Below, in pieces: positions 25,767 to 39,300 of a stretch of DNA of 64,000 nucleotides. Within the stretch, counting starts at the first letter, position 1; each line of letters opens with the position of its first letter. The position numbers and the translations under genes are program-made. Origin of the DNA: Rotaria macrura (lineage: Eukaryota > Rotifera > Eurotatoria > Philodinida > Philodinidae); the NCBI GenBank assembly GCA_900239685.1, contig OENT01000044.1, positions 186,001-250,000 of the forward strand, read 5' to 3'. The notes beneath the pieces are model-generated. The model had not been told where the DNA came from. It did not search any database and saw nothing but the letters and a program-made list of their open reading frames with translations.

Positions 25767-26575
25767 ACTAAACTTGAGAAGGTATTTATTTTTATACAGT
25801 TAGATAGAACATTCATTTGTCTATCGAATAGTCTATTATTCATTTGATTTAGTCGTAATATTGCATGAGAATTAAGTAAAGTTTTAAAAGCCTTCCAAAA
25901 TGTTTTATGCACTTATGAATTTTGAGATCATTTGTCGATTAATTTCCCCTATAACTGCTACCTGTTTGAGTACTGAAATATTTTATTTTTATATAGATAA
26001 ATAGAATATTCGTTTTTCTATCAAACCATATACTTTTTGTTAGACTTAATCTTTACCTTGATAATAAACTTGATGATTTTCTGAGACATTTTCTCAAGCA
26101 CTTTTTTCTTAGAATCTTCATTGCTTTTTCGCAATGAAATTTTAGTTGTCGAAACATCTACATATTTTACTCGTTAACATGTGCCCGCATAGAGCGTTGA
26201 TTTCTCTATTGAATCATCTAATTTCAGTCTACTTTTAAATGCTGCAACGAAAAGCGTTAGGTGACTCAAAATTGAAAAATTAAACGTGGGCATTCTTATC
26301 GAATACAGGATGGTTTTATTTAATACTTTGTCCAATGGTGACTCCCATGGATCTCTTCAATCTGAGATCACTGTCGCAACAATCAGGTTAATTTTCAATG
26401 AGATATTCTCGTTGCAGCTTAGTATCACAGCACAACGGTTTTTTTGGATGGCTTTTAAAACTTTACTAAATTCTCAGGAAATCTTAGTAGTAAATCAAAT
26501 AAATAATGTGCTATTCGATAGAGAAACGAATGATCTATCTAACCGTATAAAAATAAATAACTTCTCAAGTTTAGT
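25767..26575. mobile_element. Fold-back repeat, about 0.8 kb
   Basis: Left arm 25767-25900 (starting ACTAAACTTGAGAAG) and right arm 26452-26575 are diverged reverse complements. They share the blocks TTATTTTTATAC, GTTAGATAGA, CTATCGAATAG and AGTAAAGTTTTAAAAGCC. A third, weaker copy in the direct orientation lies at about 25981-26060. No coding capacity or flanking duplication is visible. It resembles a fold-back or MITE-like insertion with older internal duplication. Confidence 0.65.
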
Positions 26576-27602
26576 TGCAGTACAGTACAACGAACAAAAA
26601 TGAGCGAAAATAGGTGAATCATGCCGTACCTTGGAAAGTTTCTTTATTTCTTCGTCAGAATGTCATTCGTAAAAAATATTTTTCAATTATTTAGTCATAA
26701 TATGATGAAACCCTTTCAAAGGCTAACACTAGCTGAACAACACATAAGCTTGGGTGACGTATAAAAATATTGAATTTACATATTTCATGAAATCCGATAT
26801 AATTTAATGAAATTTAAATCTGGTTTCTTTTAATACGACATATAAAATGATAGAACTCTTTAGAAAATAAAATAAAATAAATTGATTCCATTGAAGTATA
26901 TATCTATACATATATGAGAGTTATTCGATTCAAAAATATAATATCATTGGATTTTTTTGATCATAAAATTCTTTCTGAAGAGCTTGGAAGTGTCGTCCCT
27001 ATATGAACTTTGTTTCTCATGCTCTTAATATGTGCAGACCTCAAGATTTGTTCATAGTGCATGAATTTCTTTCTATGGACACCCGTTCCGACGTGCTTCT
27101 CTGATTTATGCATACATTTCATGCGCGTCATGCGCTAACGCAAGAAAATCGTACCAACGAGCATCGTTGAAACAATCGAATAGAATAAGATAATACCAAT
27201 ATTTTTACCATGTACTATATTTTATGAAGATTGCTGATACAGGTTTTTTTCTTTATGAATGCAGATTAAACTGTATATATTATTTAAATTGAAAATTTAT
27301 CGGAAATCGGGCCGTTTCGAACTTCAGATGCAATCAAAATAGATAAGCACATCAAATATAATGAATTTTAGAATTCAATAGCAAGTTCGAACGATTGGTC
27401 TCGATGTAGTTTTTTTCTTTATTATGTTTTATTTTACTTCATAAACAAATACTGTGCATATTGTCTGACTTATAAAAGCGTTTGTTTCTCATTGATTTTT
27501 GCATGAATAATACTTTTTAGTATATGTCACAATAAAAACAGTCATACTATCGATCTTGTTTGTTTTTTAGTTCTAATACAATCAACACATTAAGAAGTTT
27601 TA

Positions 27603-27867
27603 ATGGCTACTGATACCTATACCGAAGAAATTACTCAAGGATCGATAAAGATTTTCAGTATCAAAACTAATTAGACCTGCATGCGCAAGAACTCTAGTAC
27701 CTGAATAAGAACATCGAGCAATAATTGAAGGAATTCAAGCACTTGAGCTAAAAACAAGAGATCATATCTTGTGTCCCTATTAGTCGATGGTGCATGACTT
27801 TCTTGTTCCAGGTTCTCAATTATCTTATGAGCATACACCAAAAGGAATTTACTTAGAAGTAGTTTAA
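27603..27867 (+). pseudogene. Decayed short coding sequence, unknown family
   Basis: The frame starts MATDTYTEEITQ and is lost at about 27650-27675 by a frameshift. The following frame (through PACARTLVPE, EHRAIIEGIQALE, KTRDHI, MVHDFLVPGSQ, YEHTPKGIYLEVV) holds two in-frame stops, at 27706 and 27781, and ends at 27865. Protein-like composition that resumes in one frame after each stop suggests a pseudogene of a roughly 90-residue protein or of one exon. I do not recognise the parent. Confidence 0.4.
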
Positions 27868-30800
27868 CTAAAACGAGAGTTTTATGTTTGTTTTATTAGT
27901 TATTTGTGATTTCATGCTTGTTAATGATTTTCAAATCCTTTCAAACATCAGATTTTCATCGGTAATGCTTCGAGTAAAGTTCATGAAACTGAATGTGTTT
28001 TTTACTGATTAGTTTGTTTGCCATAATCAAAGACAAGCAACTATGACATAACATTGATCAATAAATGACAATAAAATTCGTACTCATCAGTGACATCACG
28101 AATTTTACATGCTAATTTAATCGAATGTTTTCATGGCATCAGTTAGTTGATGATAGGTATTGATCATTACCCACCAAGTCTTACATTCAACAATTCTTGT
28201 ATGTAAAAATGATTTTGATCGCCAGACTCATCAATACAAACAATTACAATTTCTATTGAATTTGATCAAAAATATGTAAATTTTCAGATTCATTGATCAT
28301 TGCTTATTTATGTCTATCAAGCGAACGAGAAAGTAAACATCCAATTAAAAGACAAATATAGACACAAAGAAAGCCTGTTAAATATAGGACCCAACTATAA
28401 AGCTAAATGATGCGGCAGATGTTTAGTGACTGGAACGACCTTACTTATTTCATTAAGTACCTATGACAGTCTTTGATAGATTCACAGAGAAGAACGATTT
28501 TTGCTTTTTTTTTGAGATTTGATGAATAATTCTGTTTTTTTTGTCGATCTTCTGTATTCATTGAAAGAAGCATTCAGAAACAAAAATATACTTCGAATGG
28601 TTGGGTAAGTTTCCTGAGAGTGAAGGATGAGAATACTTTTATAAACACGAGGAAATTAAATACTCTAGAGTTCATTTAAGTCTCATTTATTTGCTTTTTC
28701 TAGAGAGTTCATTAACAAAACAAGAAGTTTTTTTCTAATATTCATGTAACAATATTTTCATGTAAGGTTTAATCTTCGACTCGGCCATTATTACTCGATT
28801 AAGTTGTGTTAATAACGTTAAAGTTTTACTCATTTTCAATGAAGATCGATTCGATTAGAAATGATTTCAATTCGGCAATAATAAACAAATACTCAATTCA
28901 TATTATAATTGATGATGACGGTTCAGTTCGTCGCATAGAAAGGAAAGCGAGTAAATTAATTGGTTTAGTGATTTTGTTTAGTTTGTTTTTCAATGATTCA
29001 TATAAATATGTGTGTTACAGTAGAAATTAAAATTGTTTTAAGGAAAATAAAGTTATCTTTTTCTATTTAGCAGTATTTGAGTAATTCAAGCAAAAACAAT
29101 ACGGGGTGTCTCAAATAAAACTTACTCCTAGGGATTATTTACAACACAGTTACTATATTCAGAAACTTTCTAAGGGTTGAATTTTATTTCGAACACTATG
29201 CAAAATTTGAAACTTCAATTTTCCCTAAATCAACTTTAAAATCTTAAATTTTAATTTCTACTGCAATGTAATTTTTTTTAAAATATGAGAAGATCTACAT
29301 TATGGATGGGAGATGTTCTTTCACAAAACCAATGATTTAGTTCGTAAAAGTCATTTAGAGAATTCATCTCTCGTCATGCGAATAGTCTGTTATTAAATGA
29401 GACTCAAATCATTTCTTTTTGCCTTGTGAGAAACATTTTGAGGTAAGAGATTCAAGAAGATATGATGGCAAAATTTACTCTTTCTTGATCTGTATGATTC
29501 ACTCAGTACTTTGTAGAACAGTTGTCTGTCACTTGAAAAGTTATTTTAGCATTCAACGCAATAGTTTTCATAATTCTCAAATCGGTTTTTTGAGTTTCCA
29601 ATGTTACGAACATTAGACGAATATTTGGATTAAATCCTATAACTTTAGCTTTCTGTGCATATCATTTTTAAACGAGTGTTACGAATCACTACTTGACGAC
29701 TAAATCTTTTAACAAAAAGTAACGAGGCAACTTGCTCTCATGATATAATCTTTTTTTATTCAATGAAAGAGCAACAAGAAAATATTCAATTGTTTCAAGA
29801 GTTTCTTTAGAATTTGTTTCGAGTTATCTGCGATGTGATTTCCGTGTTTTTTTTTTGTTTTTGAGAAATCTGATTTCTGAAGTAAAAGTTCTCAAAATAG
29901 TCGATCTCTGATAACGATACACAGAGTTACCTCGACCGTCGGGGTCAGACCGATCCTTCCACCCCCACCATCATAAAAAATGATCGATTTCTTTGGTGTA
30001 AAATCAAAAACTTTTCTTACGCTTTGTTTGCATTAAAATTTAAGACCCCCGAAAAACTTTCTAAATTTGTTCTTCTTGTCCAAAAACATTTGCTATGTCC
30101 TCTCCACTCTTTTGCAATATGCGTCAGTTCGGAACATCCCTGACGATGCTTGCACTACATCGTAGTGCGCAAATGAATTTATCAATCATATCTCACCATA
30201 TTTGTGGTTCTATTTACAGTGTCGTATCTTAATTAAGGAATGTATTTGATTCGAGAGTTGTATTGGTCACACTTGAAATGAAATTTCAGTTGATATATTT
30301 TGATGAATAAGTACGTATTGACTGGTACTCGTTGTTCATCTGCACAAGACTTCGTTGACATTTGGTGTGATAAGACGAAAACAATAACTGTTGGTCTTGT
30401 ACTACTTACCAGCAGACCTCGATACAACATCAACAGTACTTGAAAGTTTCTTTTAAAATACAGCTGGTGTACCTGGGATTCAAAAAGCAAGATTATATCA
30501 ATGTTTTAGATAAAGATGTTATCGAATATTGTCTATATGCCGCCAGAAAACAAGAATATATTTTTAGATTTTGACGATTTTTCAAAAGTATTCTGTGAGC
30601 CAAGTGTTAGGCACTGTAATCTAAGAAAAAATTTTTAACATAGTTTTATTGATTCTTTGAAGTAATTGAAATTCATATGTAGAGTTCAATAAACCATACT
30701 TATAACTTTTTGGAAATAAAATTGCATAACGCAGCATCATTTTTAAAAAGCCATTCTTTAACGGCAGCGTTTTCTACATGATAACCCTGGACCTTAAATA

Positions 30801-32075
30801 TTTTAAGCTCGTTGTTTTCTGCATATAGCTCGTTGTCTAGGCTACAACTTTCTTATACAATGCGCTTTTGTAACACTTTTAGTTGACCTAAGTTTTGTAA
30901 TTCTTTATGAATCAGTGAAAACTGAAGTCCACTTTTCATGGTTCCGTAACACGCCTATATTTCTACAATAACTTGAGAAAGAAAAAGCTAAATCTGATGT
31001 AGTTGTCGCAGTGTGTGGACCAGCTCTACTTATATATACACTGCTAATATTAGCCTCCTTCGAGTTGATGGTCTTCATATTTCGAAGAAAGGAAGTGAAA
31101 AAATGTGATTCCGTCACGCTTGGACAGGTTGATTACCAAATATAAACCTGAATTTCCTCAAAATGTTTTGATTAACCCACGAAATACTTTTCGAATCACA
31201 ATTCTTCATTGTAGTCGGTGTAAAAATTGATCTATAAAACTTTCTTTTACTCTTATCGAAACAAATATGATATTGATCCTTCAATGTTGCTGAGTTTTTA
31301 ATCAAAATTTCAATTACATTCTTTTCAAACAAAGAAATGGGTATAGTTTGTACTACATTCATATTATCTGTGATTAGACGTATCAAATTGATGAGCGGTA
31401 TGTAGAATTCCTCAATTTCAAAATTTCTTGGAACTGTTGGACTCTATTCTGGAATATTCTAGTGATTGAACAAAATAGCTTTGGAAAGATATCATATCGG
31501 CTTGCATCAATTTCGGCCCAGCCCGAAATTCAGGTCTCTCATCGTATCTTCTCGGCAACAATTAGAATAAGTTTAAAAAATCTCGTTATCAGTCTTTCGA
31601 TTATGCCTCGACGCTAGATCTGCAAAAAATTAATCAGTCAGGTTTAGGTTCGGCTTCTTGTTCTAATCCAGAAAATTGACACCCATCAACACGCGGGCTT
31701 TGCTTAATTTCGATGCAATATGCTTTTTGGCAAGCGGAATTATATGTTACTTCTTCTGAATCAATGAAAACTAGTTCTAGTTTTTCATTGACGATGAGAA
31801 AAGAAAAAGAATGAAACCGTTTTGACCACCAAAGTATTTTTCTAACGTTTATGATATACCGAGCAAGTATAGGGCATATATAGTGCTACGTCCCTAGATG
31901 TCATCAGTTATCGGAATATCAGATTACTGTATTGCATTTGGACAACGAGAATATTTATTGCGTTTGTAGTGGAGGTTATGTCTATCCATTGATTACATTC
32001 TTTTTACTTTCTGATGGACTATGCGAATCTTTTGTAGATTTGTTTTCTGAATAATAATTATACCATTTTTGTTTT

Positions 32076-32077
32076 AG
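32076..32077 (+). promoter_or_regulatory. Probable trans-splice or leader acceptor before eL21
   Basis: Pyrimidine-rich TTTTTGTTTTAG followed by ATTAA, 35 nt before the start codon, fits a spliced-leader acceptor or a 5' UTR intron end. A second AG (AATACAG, 32085-32086) is an alternative. Confidence 0.4.
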
Positions 32078-32112
32078 ATTAATACAGTTCTCTCGTCGGT
32101 ACCACTGATAAA

Positions 32113-32872
32113 ATGACTAATCCAAAAGGTTATCGTCGGGGTACGCGTCATTTATTTGCACGCGACTTTAAAAAGAATGGCCGTATACCTTTGGCTACCT
32201 ATATGAAAATCTATAAACGTGGTGATATTGTCGATATTAAAGTAAGTGAGGCGATTTTATCTTTACTAAACGAAAACAAAACTAATCATGATTAACCTTT
32301 GTTCTTTCAATAGGGTAATGGTGCTGTACAAAAAGGTATGCCACACAGATTCTACCATGGCAAGACAGGTCGTGTTTTTAATGTAACTCGACATGCTGTT
32401 GGTATTATTGTGAATAAACGTGTTCGGTATGTGGTTCTCTATTAATATATATATATATATTAATTGGTAAGTTTTCTTTATTTTTTTCTTATACTTTAGT
32501 CATCGTATAATTGCTAAACGAATTAACGTTCGTGTTGAGCATAGTAAGTAATCTCATCGCGTTTTTTTCCTTAATTAAATCGAAACATACAATCTAATAT
32601 AGTTAAACACTCAAAATGTCGTTCTGATTTTCTCACTCGTGTTAAACTTAATGAACAATTGAAACGAACAGCTAAAGAAACTGGAAAAAGTGTGCCACTC
32701 GCTAGTATCAAACGACAGGTAATTTTTATATCTTTTGATTTTCTTTATCGATTAGTATTGATAATCTATTTTATTCAATTAGCCACAAGGTCCACGTAAA
32801 CAACATTTGGTTCAAACAAAAGGCAATCAACCACAAATAGTCGAACCAATTCCATACCAATTTGTAGCTTAA
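32113..32872 (+). CDS. RPL21: Large subunit ribosomal protein eL21 (60S L21)
   Basis: Structural protein of the cytosolic 60S ribosomal subunit. Exons: 32113-32241, 32314-32426, 32500-32543, 32603-32718, 32783-32872, giving 163 residues, close to the usual 160. It starts [20 protein letters not shown] and includes [32 protein letters not shown], spanning the first junction, and [21 protein letters not shown], then [10 protein letters not shown], all eL21 signatures. The basic C-terminus ends [11 protein letters not shown], as in the family. Introns are 57-73 bp; the second contains a TA microsatellite. The exon chain is fixed by the conserved protein. A mitochondrial ribosomal protein gene lies downstream on the same strand, but 2.5 kb away, so no operon is implied. 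Confidence 0.96.
32444..32462. repeat. TA microsatellite in eL21 intron 2
   Basis: ATATAT run taking up a quarter of the 73-bp intron between the exons ending 32426 and starting 32500. Confidence 0.8.
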
Positions 32873-35365
32873 AAAAAGAATAGATAACTTTTTTTTACTG
32901 CTACTTATAATATTTTTTTCGATCACGTTCATCTGGATACGAGAAAAAATGAAAAAATAAAATAGAAAAGAACAATCCGAAATAAAATACAACAACACCA
33001 ATCATCTTGTTTCATTCTTCAGATATTTGTTTATAAAAAGAAGCAAAACAGAACACGAACAGTAGCCGAGAATATCGACAAATCCTTAATCTAGATAAGA
33101 TTGTATTTATCTGAAAAAGAAACAGGTATTTTTCTGTTTCATCAAAGAACACGATTAATTATTGAATGTAGTAGTTGAGGCGTAAATACGAGATTCGAAT
33201 GATGAATATAGAAGTATCTTTGATATACGAGAATTAATGCATTGACAGTTGAGCCTCAAAAAATCGGCTTGGTGACATTTGAACCTATCTCATTAATATG
33301 TCATGCATCATACAAGTAGCAGGAAAGAAAATCTCTGCAGCTAGTGAGCGTTTTTCAGACGTATCAAAAATAATCCCGAGATGAGAAAATCCGTCAGAGC
33401 ACACCAAGCTTGAGAATTCTTCAGTAACAAAACAACCCATCTTCATATTGAAGCCTGCAGGGAAAAGGATTTCAATGGTAACGGAAAAAAAAGGTTTTCT
33501 TAATTAAATAAGTCATAGTATTTGTATAGCGTATGGAAACGAACTTTCTGGACAGGTATGAATCTTCTGAAAAATGAAATCCTTCCCGTGAATCCACCAA
33601 ATTATTGGTTCATAGTAATCAATTCATCGTATAAATCAAATATGGGGAAAAAAGGGAAAGTCAGTTTATAAGCGAAGGATACATGAAAAAATTTTGCTTC
33701 GATTTCAACAAATGAATTTGTAAACAATGAAGTCACTCAGTTGGTTCGAATAAAAAAGAAAGCTTTGATGCATTTGATTCTTTTACAGAATAATCCGAGC
33801 ATAAACAAAAGCCTCTTGTTGTTTTGCATGACATTTAGAAATTTCATGACGAAAGCAAAAATTATTTTTACCCAGAATGGCTTTTTGAAAAAAAGAAAAA
33901 TCTTGAATGCATGACCAACATGAAATAAAAATTTAGAAGAAAAAGAAGAATTATTCATTATTTTTTCATCTTTCGCATGTTTCCTCCTTCTAATGTCATA
34001 GAACTATGCAGAAAATATTATTAATTTGAGATCTCATTTGAATACTCATTAATTCGAGATAGGATTATCCTAACTTTCGATGCCCTCATATATTTTGTAC
34101 TCATCTAAATGTCATTTTGATATACTCAGTAGTTGAGATATATTTTTAAAACGTTCTTTTTACTAATTTTGCAGTGTTACTTTATTTTCTTGTACGTTTA
34201 ACAATTATTTTGAGAGACTCAAGTTCTTGAAACTCCAAATTTAAGAACCCTATTATTAAGCGATTTATTCTTCAGAGAACTTAAACTCTCAAGACTTCGA
34301 TTCGAAACAGTTTGCAATTAAAATTTCTTTCAAGATGAGTTCAGTAATAGCTATATTAGTATGTCTTCTCGGTCGAATAGAAGAATGTCAAAATATTTCT
34401 ATTCAACAAGAATGAATGAATAAGTTCATTGTAAGCTGATCATTTTCTTTATGTGTAAATAAACAATAGACATAAAACATTGATTACAAAACACAAGATC
34501 CGAGAAGACTGAGAAGCGACATCAAATTAGGTATAAACGAAGAAGGCATAAGAAACTTTATTCTAATCATAAAGCTAGATTGAAGAATACCCAGGATATT
34601 ATGTAAGCAGATGAATAGTGCATAACGCATAGAATAATGAGCAGTGTCGCTATTCTTTATCAATATGTTAGTTCAGTCAAAGTCAAGTCATATTTTTCGA
34701 GATAAAAAATTGTCTAATACGTTTTATTTCTTCTACGAAAATCAGTATGAGAAAGTTTGTCGAAAAATGACCTTTCCTCATGAGTTGTCTAACAGATAAG
34801 AAACGACAATTAAGATCAGAACAAGTAAGCACAATATTTATCAAATCATCAATGATTGATGATTTTTGTTGTTGTTTATTTCAATTATTTAACTCGTTCA
34901 AAAATATGAATTTACTCGAACCTAATCTGATGCTGACATTTGTTCATTCCTGTCCGATGAAGTGTTCATTATTCTATTGTATCAAATAATTAGTAGAACA
35001 ATAAACAGGAACCATTAGAGTTTCGAATGCGTTGACAATCATTCTAAATTTAGAAAGTAAAATTCGATCGTCTGGCTTTAGAATGTTATTTTATACGACA
35101 TCTAAAGATAGAAAGCAAGAATCCAATAAAATACTTCATAATAGTTTAGAGATGTGTTTCCAAATTAATTTTATCAAATACTCGCTTGGCAATTAGTGAC
35201 AGTAATTGTATCTTGTTTCATATTTTAATTCTTCAAGCATCGTACTAATAGATTCTTTCTTGTTTTATTTTCATTAATTGGTATGACATGAACTGCTCAC
35301 TTGCTTGCTTATCTAACAATTGTTGATGTAATTAAAAAAAGATTCTTTTCATCTTTTAGATTGAT
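32873..35365. other. Intergenic DNA between eL21 and uL16m
   Basis: AATAAA-type signals at about 32955 and 32980 probably end the eL21 transcript. The rest is AT-rich with no supported gene; short frames at 33737-33958 and 34780-34989 have no recognisable content. Confidence 0.55.
35358..35359 (+). promoter_or_regulatory. Probable trans-splice acceptor before uL16m
   Basis: TTCATCTTTTAG followed by ATTGAT, leaving only 6 nt before the ATG at 35366. A cis leader that short is unlikely, so a spliced leader or a 5' UTR exon must supply the rest. Confidence 0.5.
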
Positions 35366-36325
35366 ATGGCGTGTAGACCGTTTATAAAAAATGGTCAGTC
35401 TTTTGTTTTTTTTAATAGATAGTTTCAACATTCTTTCCAATAAAAAATGACTTTACTATTTATTTTTAAAAAGGTTTACGTCTCTTACGACCTGTTCTGT
35501 TTAGTCGAACACTCGTTAATGGTACACAAGATAAACCACCATTTCCAAAAGTTCTTCGTATGTCCTCATGTGATCTTGTTCAATGTCATAGATTATGTTG
35601 AATTTTTCTGTTTGAAACAATATAGCTGTTGGATTACCATTACAAAATGAATTATCCGAAGTGAAAAGTGTTCCTGATACACCACCTAATCAACAAGTTT
35701 ATCCGAATATGTCTCGGCGACTACTTGAATGTCGTGGTGTAGAAATCGTTCATGATAAACTTATACATAAACAGTATGGTATTATGGTAAGTTTGTTATG
35801 AAACTGAGAATACTTTTCTTCAATGTGATTGGAATTATTCAATTAATTATCATTTAGGCTCTTGCTCCTGGTTTAATGAAAGAAAGTCATTTCAATACAA
35901 TACGTGAAATGGTTAATAAACGAATCGACATGGAACGATGCTTCTCAATATGGCGTGTGGATCCGCCCTGGCATCCATGGTATTTCAAAGGTCAAAATAA
36001 AAAACGTGGTGCTGGCAAAGGTAGCATCGAATTTTTCGTTACACCAGTCAAAGCAAATCGAATCATAATTGAAATTGGGGGTACACATACATATGACTAT
36101 CTTTATCGTACATTGTTAGCCATTGCAGAATCATTACCATTTCCGGCTGTGCCTGTTTCTCAAGAATTATTAGATAAATGGAATGCTGAAAGAAATGAAA
36201 TTCAAGACAAAAATATTAATCCATTTCGATGGGAATATTTGATACGAAATAATATTATGAACTGTCATCGATATACAGATTTTTATGATATTGAATTTGC
36301 TCGATACGGACCAAAAGTTCGATAG
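35366..36325 (+). CDS. MRPL16: Mitochondrial large ribosomal subunit protein uL16m
   Basis: Component of the mitochondrial 39S subunit near the peptidyl-transferase and tRNA site. Exons: 35366-35393, 35474-35557, 35626-35786, 35858-36325, giving 246 residues against about 250 in animals. The diagnostic block is WHPWYFKGQNKKRGAGKG followed by SIEFFVTPVKANRIIIEIGG, the L16 core. Upstream of it lie QQVYPNMSRRLLECRGVEIVHDKLIHKQYGIMALAPG and MERCFSIWRVDPPW. The N-terminus, MACRPFIKNGLRLLRPVLFSRTLVN, is basic and lacks acids, as expected of a mitochondrial targeting peptide. The 28-nt first exon is inferred from phase and the nearby acceptor, so it is the least certain part. The introns fit the usual short GT-AG type. 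Confidence 0.92.
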
Positions 36326-39300
36326 AATTTTATAAATATACATGTGTGTGTGTATGCCAGTTTTTTTTTGCTAGTTTTTGTTTATAAAAAGAAAATTTAA
36401 AATTACGAAAATAGATTCTTCCATTCATATGTTTACTTTGAGAATATTTCAAGGCTAAAAATGCACATATTTGGAGCATAGTCATATAGAAATATGCAGT
36501 GATGTTTTGGCTTTTATCAATAACAATTACTAGAATAGATTTTTCATTAATTGTATTCTTGACAGAAAATACAGCAATTAGTTGTAGTATCTCTCTCATT
36601 TGATGCTGGAAAGCGTTAAAAAGTCTATTGTTATGAAACATTTTGTTAACTGGGTGCATTTATTTCATGATATTCATTTGCTTATTAACTTCCTGTAAAG
36701 GAAATTCTTTTTACTGTTGAATAAATGTTAACAGTGGGTGTGAGTCGAATGTGATAGAACAATTGACACAGAAGCGAGACGTCGCAACTAAACAAATCAT
36801 CAAATATTCGCTGAGATGTGGTTAAACTACTTCATTATCTAGAATGTGAAGATTCTTGAAGTAATAAATTATTATGATAATGAGCAACAAGAGAAAAAAC
36901 AATCGAATTCTAATCTTATGTCACATTTTCGAATGATCACTTTCATTTGAAAAATATCTCCATATCTCTGGTTAAGTTGCGAAATGTAAAAGGAAAACAG
37001 TTTCACTTTGATATTCATTAATCATTTTTTATGGTAATTAACCGGAATAAATGAATATCATTCTTTGAATAATTCATCCTGCTCAAATTAAATGGCTCAA
37101 ATAACGAAGAAAAAAAATGATAATAACTCCGTAGTGTGACAATGAGTATTTCGAAAAATAAAGAATGACGCATTCTTAAACTGAAGAAAAAATATAATCA
37201 TATCAAAGCACTAACTGTTTTTTTCTCTATGTAAACATGTTATTATTATCATTGTTTGATCTGGCGTCAAGGTTAAAAACGAACGAAGTCTTCCGTGATA
37301 TTGAGTTTGCCCTACCCAAGAGCTTATTCTTAATGGACCGAACAATAACGGATGAACTATGAGAACTTATTAGTATTTATTTCCTATTTTCAGAGGAACT
37401 TAGATGCTATTTCAATCTTAAGTACGGAGAAGACTATCTTATCATGGAAGCCAGTCAAGTTTGTATTCTGAATGAGATTCTTATTTTTCGTTGGTCTAAC
37501 ATTCAAACTATTAAAATATGTTCGGCCTTTTCTCTGCGTGTGTCAAGATATAGGAAAAAGAAATCAATAAAAATGCTTAATATCCGATCCGCTGAACCTT
37601 TCGACGTTCTCTCATACATTTCTCATCAAATGCTCTAGTTGTTGGACTTTGTCATAGAATTGCAAGTAAAATGTTGAAAAAGAAACATTCGACAGAAAGC
37701 GATCTAGAAAAAGAGATCAAAAAAGCTTCATTTCTTAGAATTACTTTTAATTCTAAGCGTTTTTACTTTGAGGAGACTAAAAATTTTTCTCACTTTAGTT
37801 CAACCATTCTAGAGCGTTTCTTTCATTTAACGATATAATAATAAATATTTCATAATATACTTTTAAGTTTTGAAAATGTAGTTTTTCGCATTACTATGAT
37901 CTATCTTACTTCCAAAATGTTTGTTTTCTTCTCAATATTACACAAATATGTTGCAATCATGAAATTTTTATATGATTTGACAATAGGACATTCTGCATCA
38001 TTGTATTTGATCAACATTGAACTTACATATATTAATAAATAGTTGTCAAAACAATAATAAATTTCACTTAGTTGATTGCGTGTCTATGTTGATCTTTTTA
38101 GTTGATCTTTGATTGAAGAATAAACAAACAAACGTTAAACAGGAAATGAGTTTGATCGTTTCGTAGAATAAAACAAAATCGTTGATTAGAAGACATTAGT
38201 TTCTGTATGATTTACATTTTTACGTATGAATATTTTGGTTGAAATTGTTATTCTGGATGATTGAGAAACCTAAATAAAACATTGATTAAGATGAAAGATT
38301 ATTGAAACTAAAATTGGATCTACAGTAAGCGATGCGTTTTGATGGCTTCTGTATTGTTGTTATATGCGCTGTATGACTTTTCTTCATTTTAACGATAAAA
38401 AAGAAAATGAGCTATTGTTCTACTTGAAAAAAAAGTCAACAAAAGCTTCTTAGTTTCTTTTATGATTTAATTATGTCAATCTAGCCCATCTTAAACAATC
38501 ATAGAATCATGTACAGCATCTAGAACATGCTACACTTATCATGTTAATCGACAATCAGAAAGTCACTTGTGCACAACACTGACGCATGTTTTGTCTAAAA
38601 CTAATATTAATTGATGTTTCAACAGTTTCTTTTCCCCGTTAACAGTTGTATCCGCAAAGCATTGATCTTCAATATCATTCCAATTATTATTGTGAATAAC
38701 TCTTCCTCTTTTTTTTGTAATATATCCTAAAAACATAACATGCTAATAAGGATAGAAAAACAGAGAACGAGTGAGAATAAATGCTAAATGATGATGCAGC
38801 GAATGAGAAACCAGCTATTCTTTTTAGTATTCCATACTTGTGTGTACTTGATTATTTTCCTATGGTACTACCGAGACCCATCATCATCACTTTATTAGCC
38901 AATGTTATGACTCTATCATGGATATTTCTGACGCAATGATTATGGTTAATTAAAATAAAAATATGTGCCATGAAAATCCGACTTGTTTATTTAATGAATG
39001 TATGCATCCGTGAGGAATCAAGAAGTTTTTGTTGTTTAGTTATCCTTACAAATATACGCGTGGTTGATCTTTGTTTTCAAATATTTTTGCCCGAGTCTTA
39101 GTTTGTCTAGAAAAGTATTCTGTATTATCTTATGCTCTAACTAGTTATGTTTTCTTCTTTTCTCTTCTTTTTCTTTTAGTCATCTATCTCCCCCATCATT
39201 ATTGCGCGTCAATTACATTCTGTGTTCATCACATAAAAGAGTGGGAAGAGAAGAAGCAGATAAAAAATAATAATATTTTTGTGGAAAAGAGCAGAGAGAA

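Larger units (their letters stand above)
16553..32112. other. 15.5-kb gene-poor, repeat-bearing region
   Basis: No intact gene is recognisable between the OTU gene and eL21. The region carries a pair of inverted 0.34-kb repeats, a CAGT array, a fold-back repeat, hairpins, TA microsatellites and one decayed reading frame, each listed separately. Minus-strand frames at 30233-30490, 30905-31117 and 31114-31386 have no recognisable domain and do not join by splice sites I can support. Confidence 0.55.
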
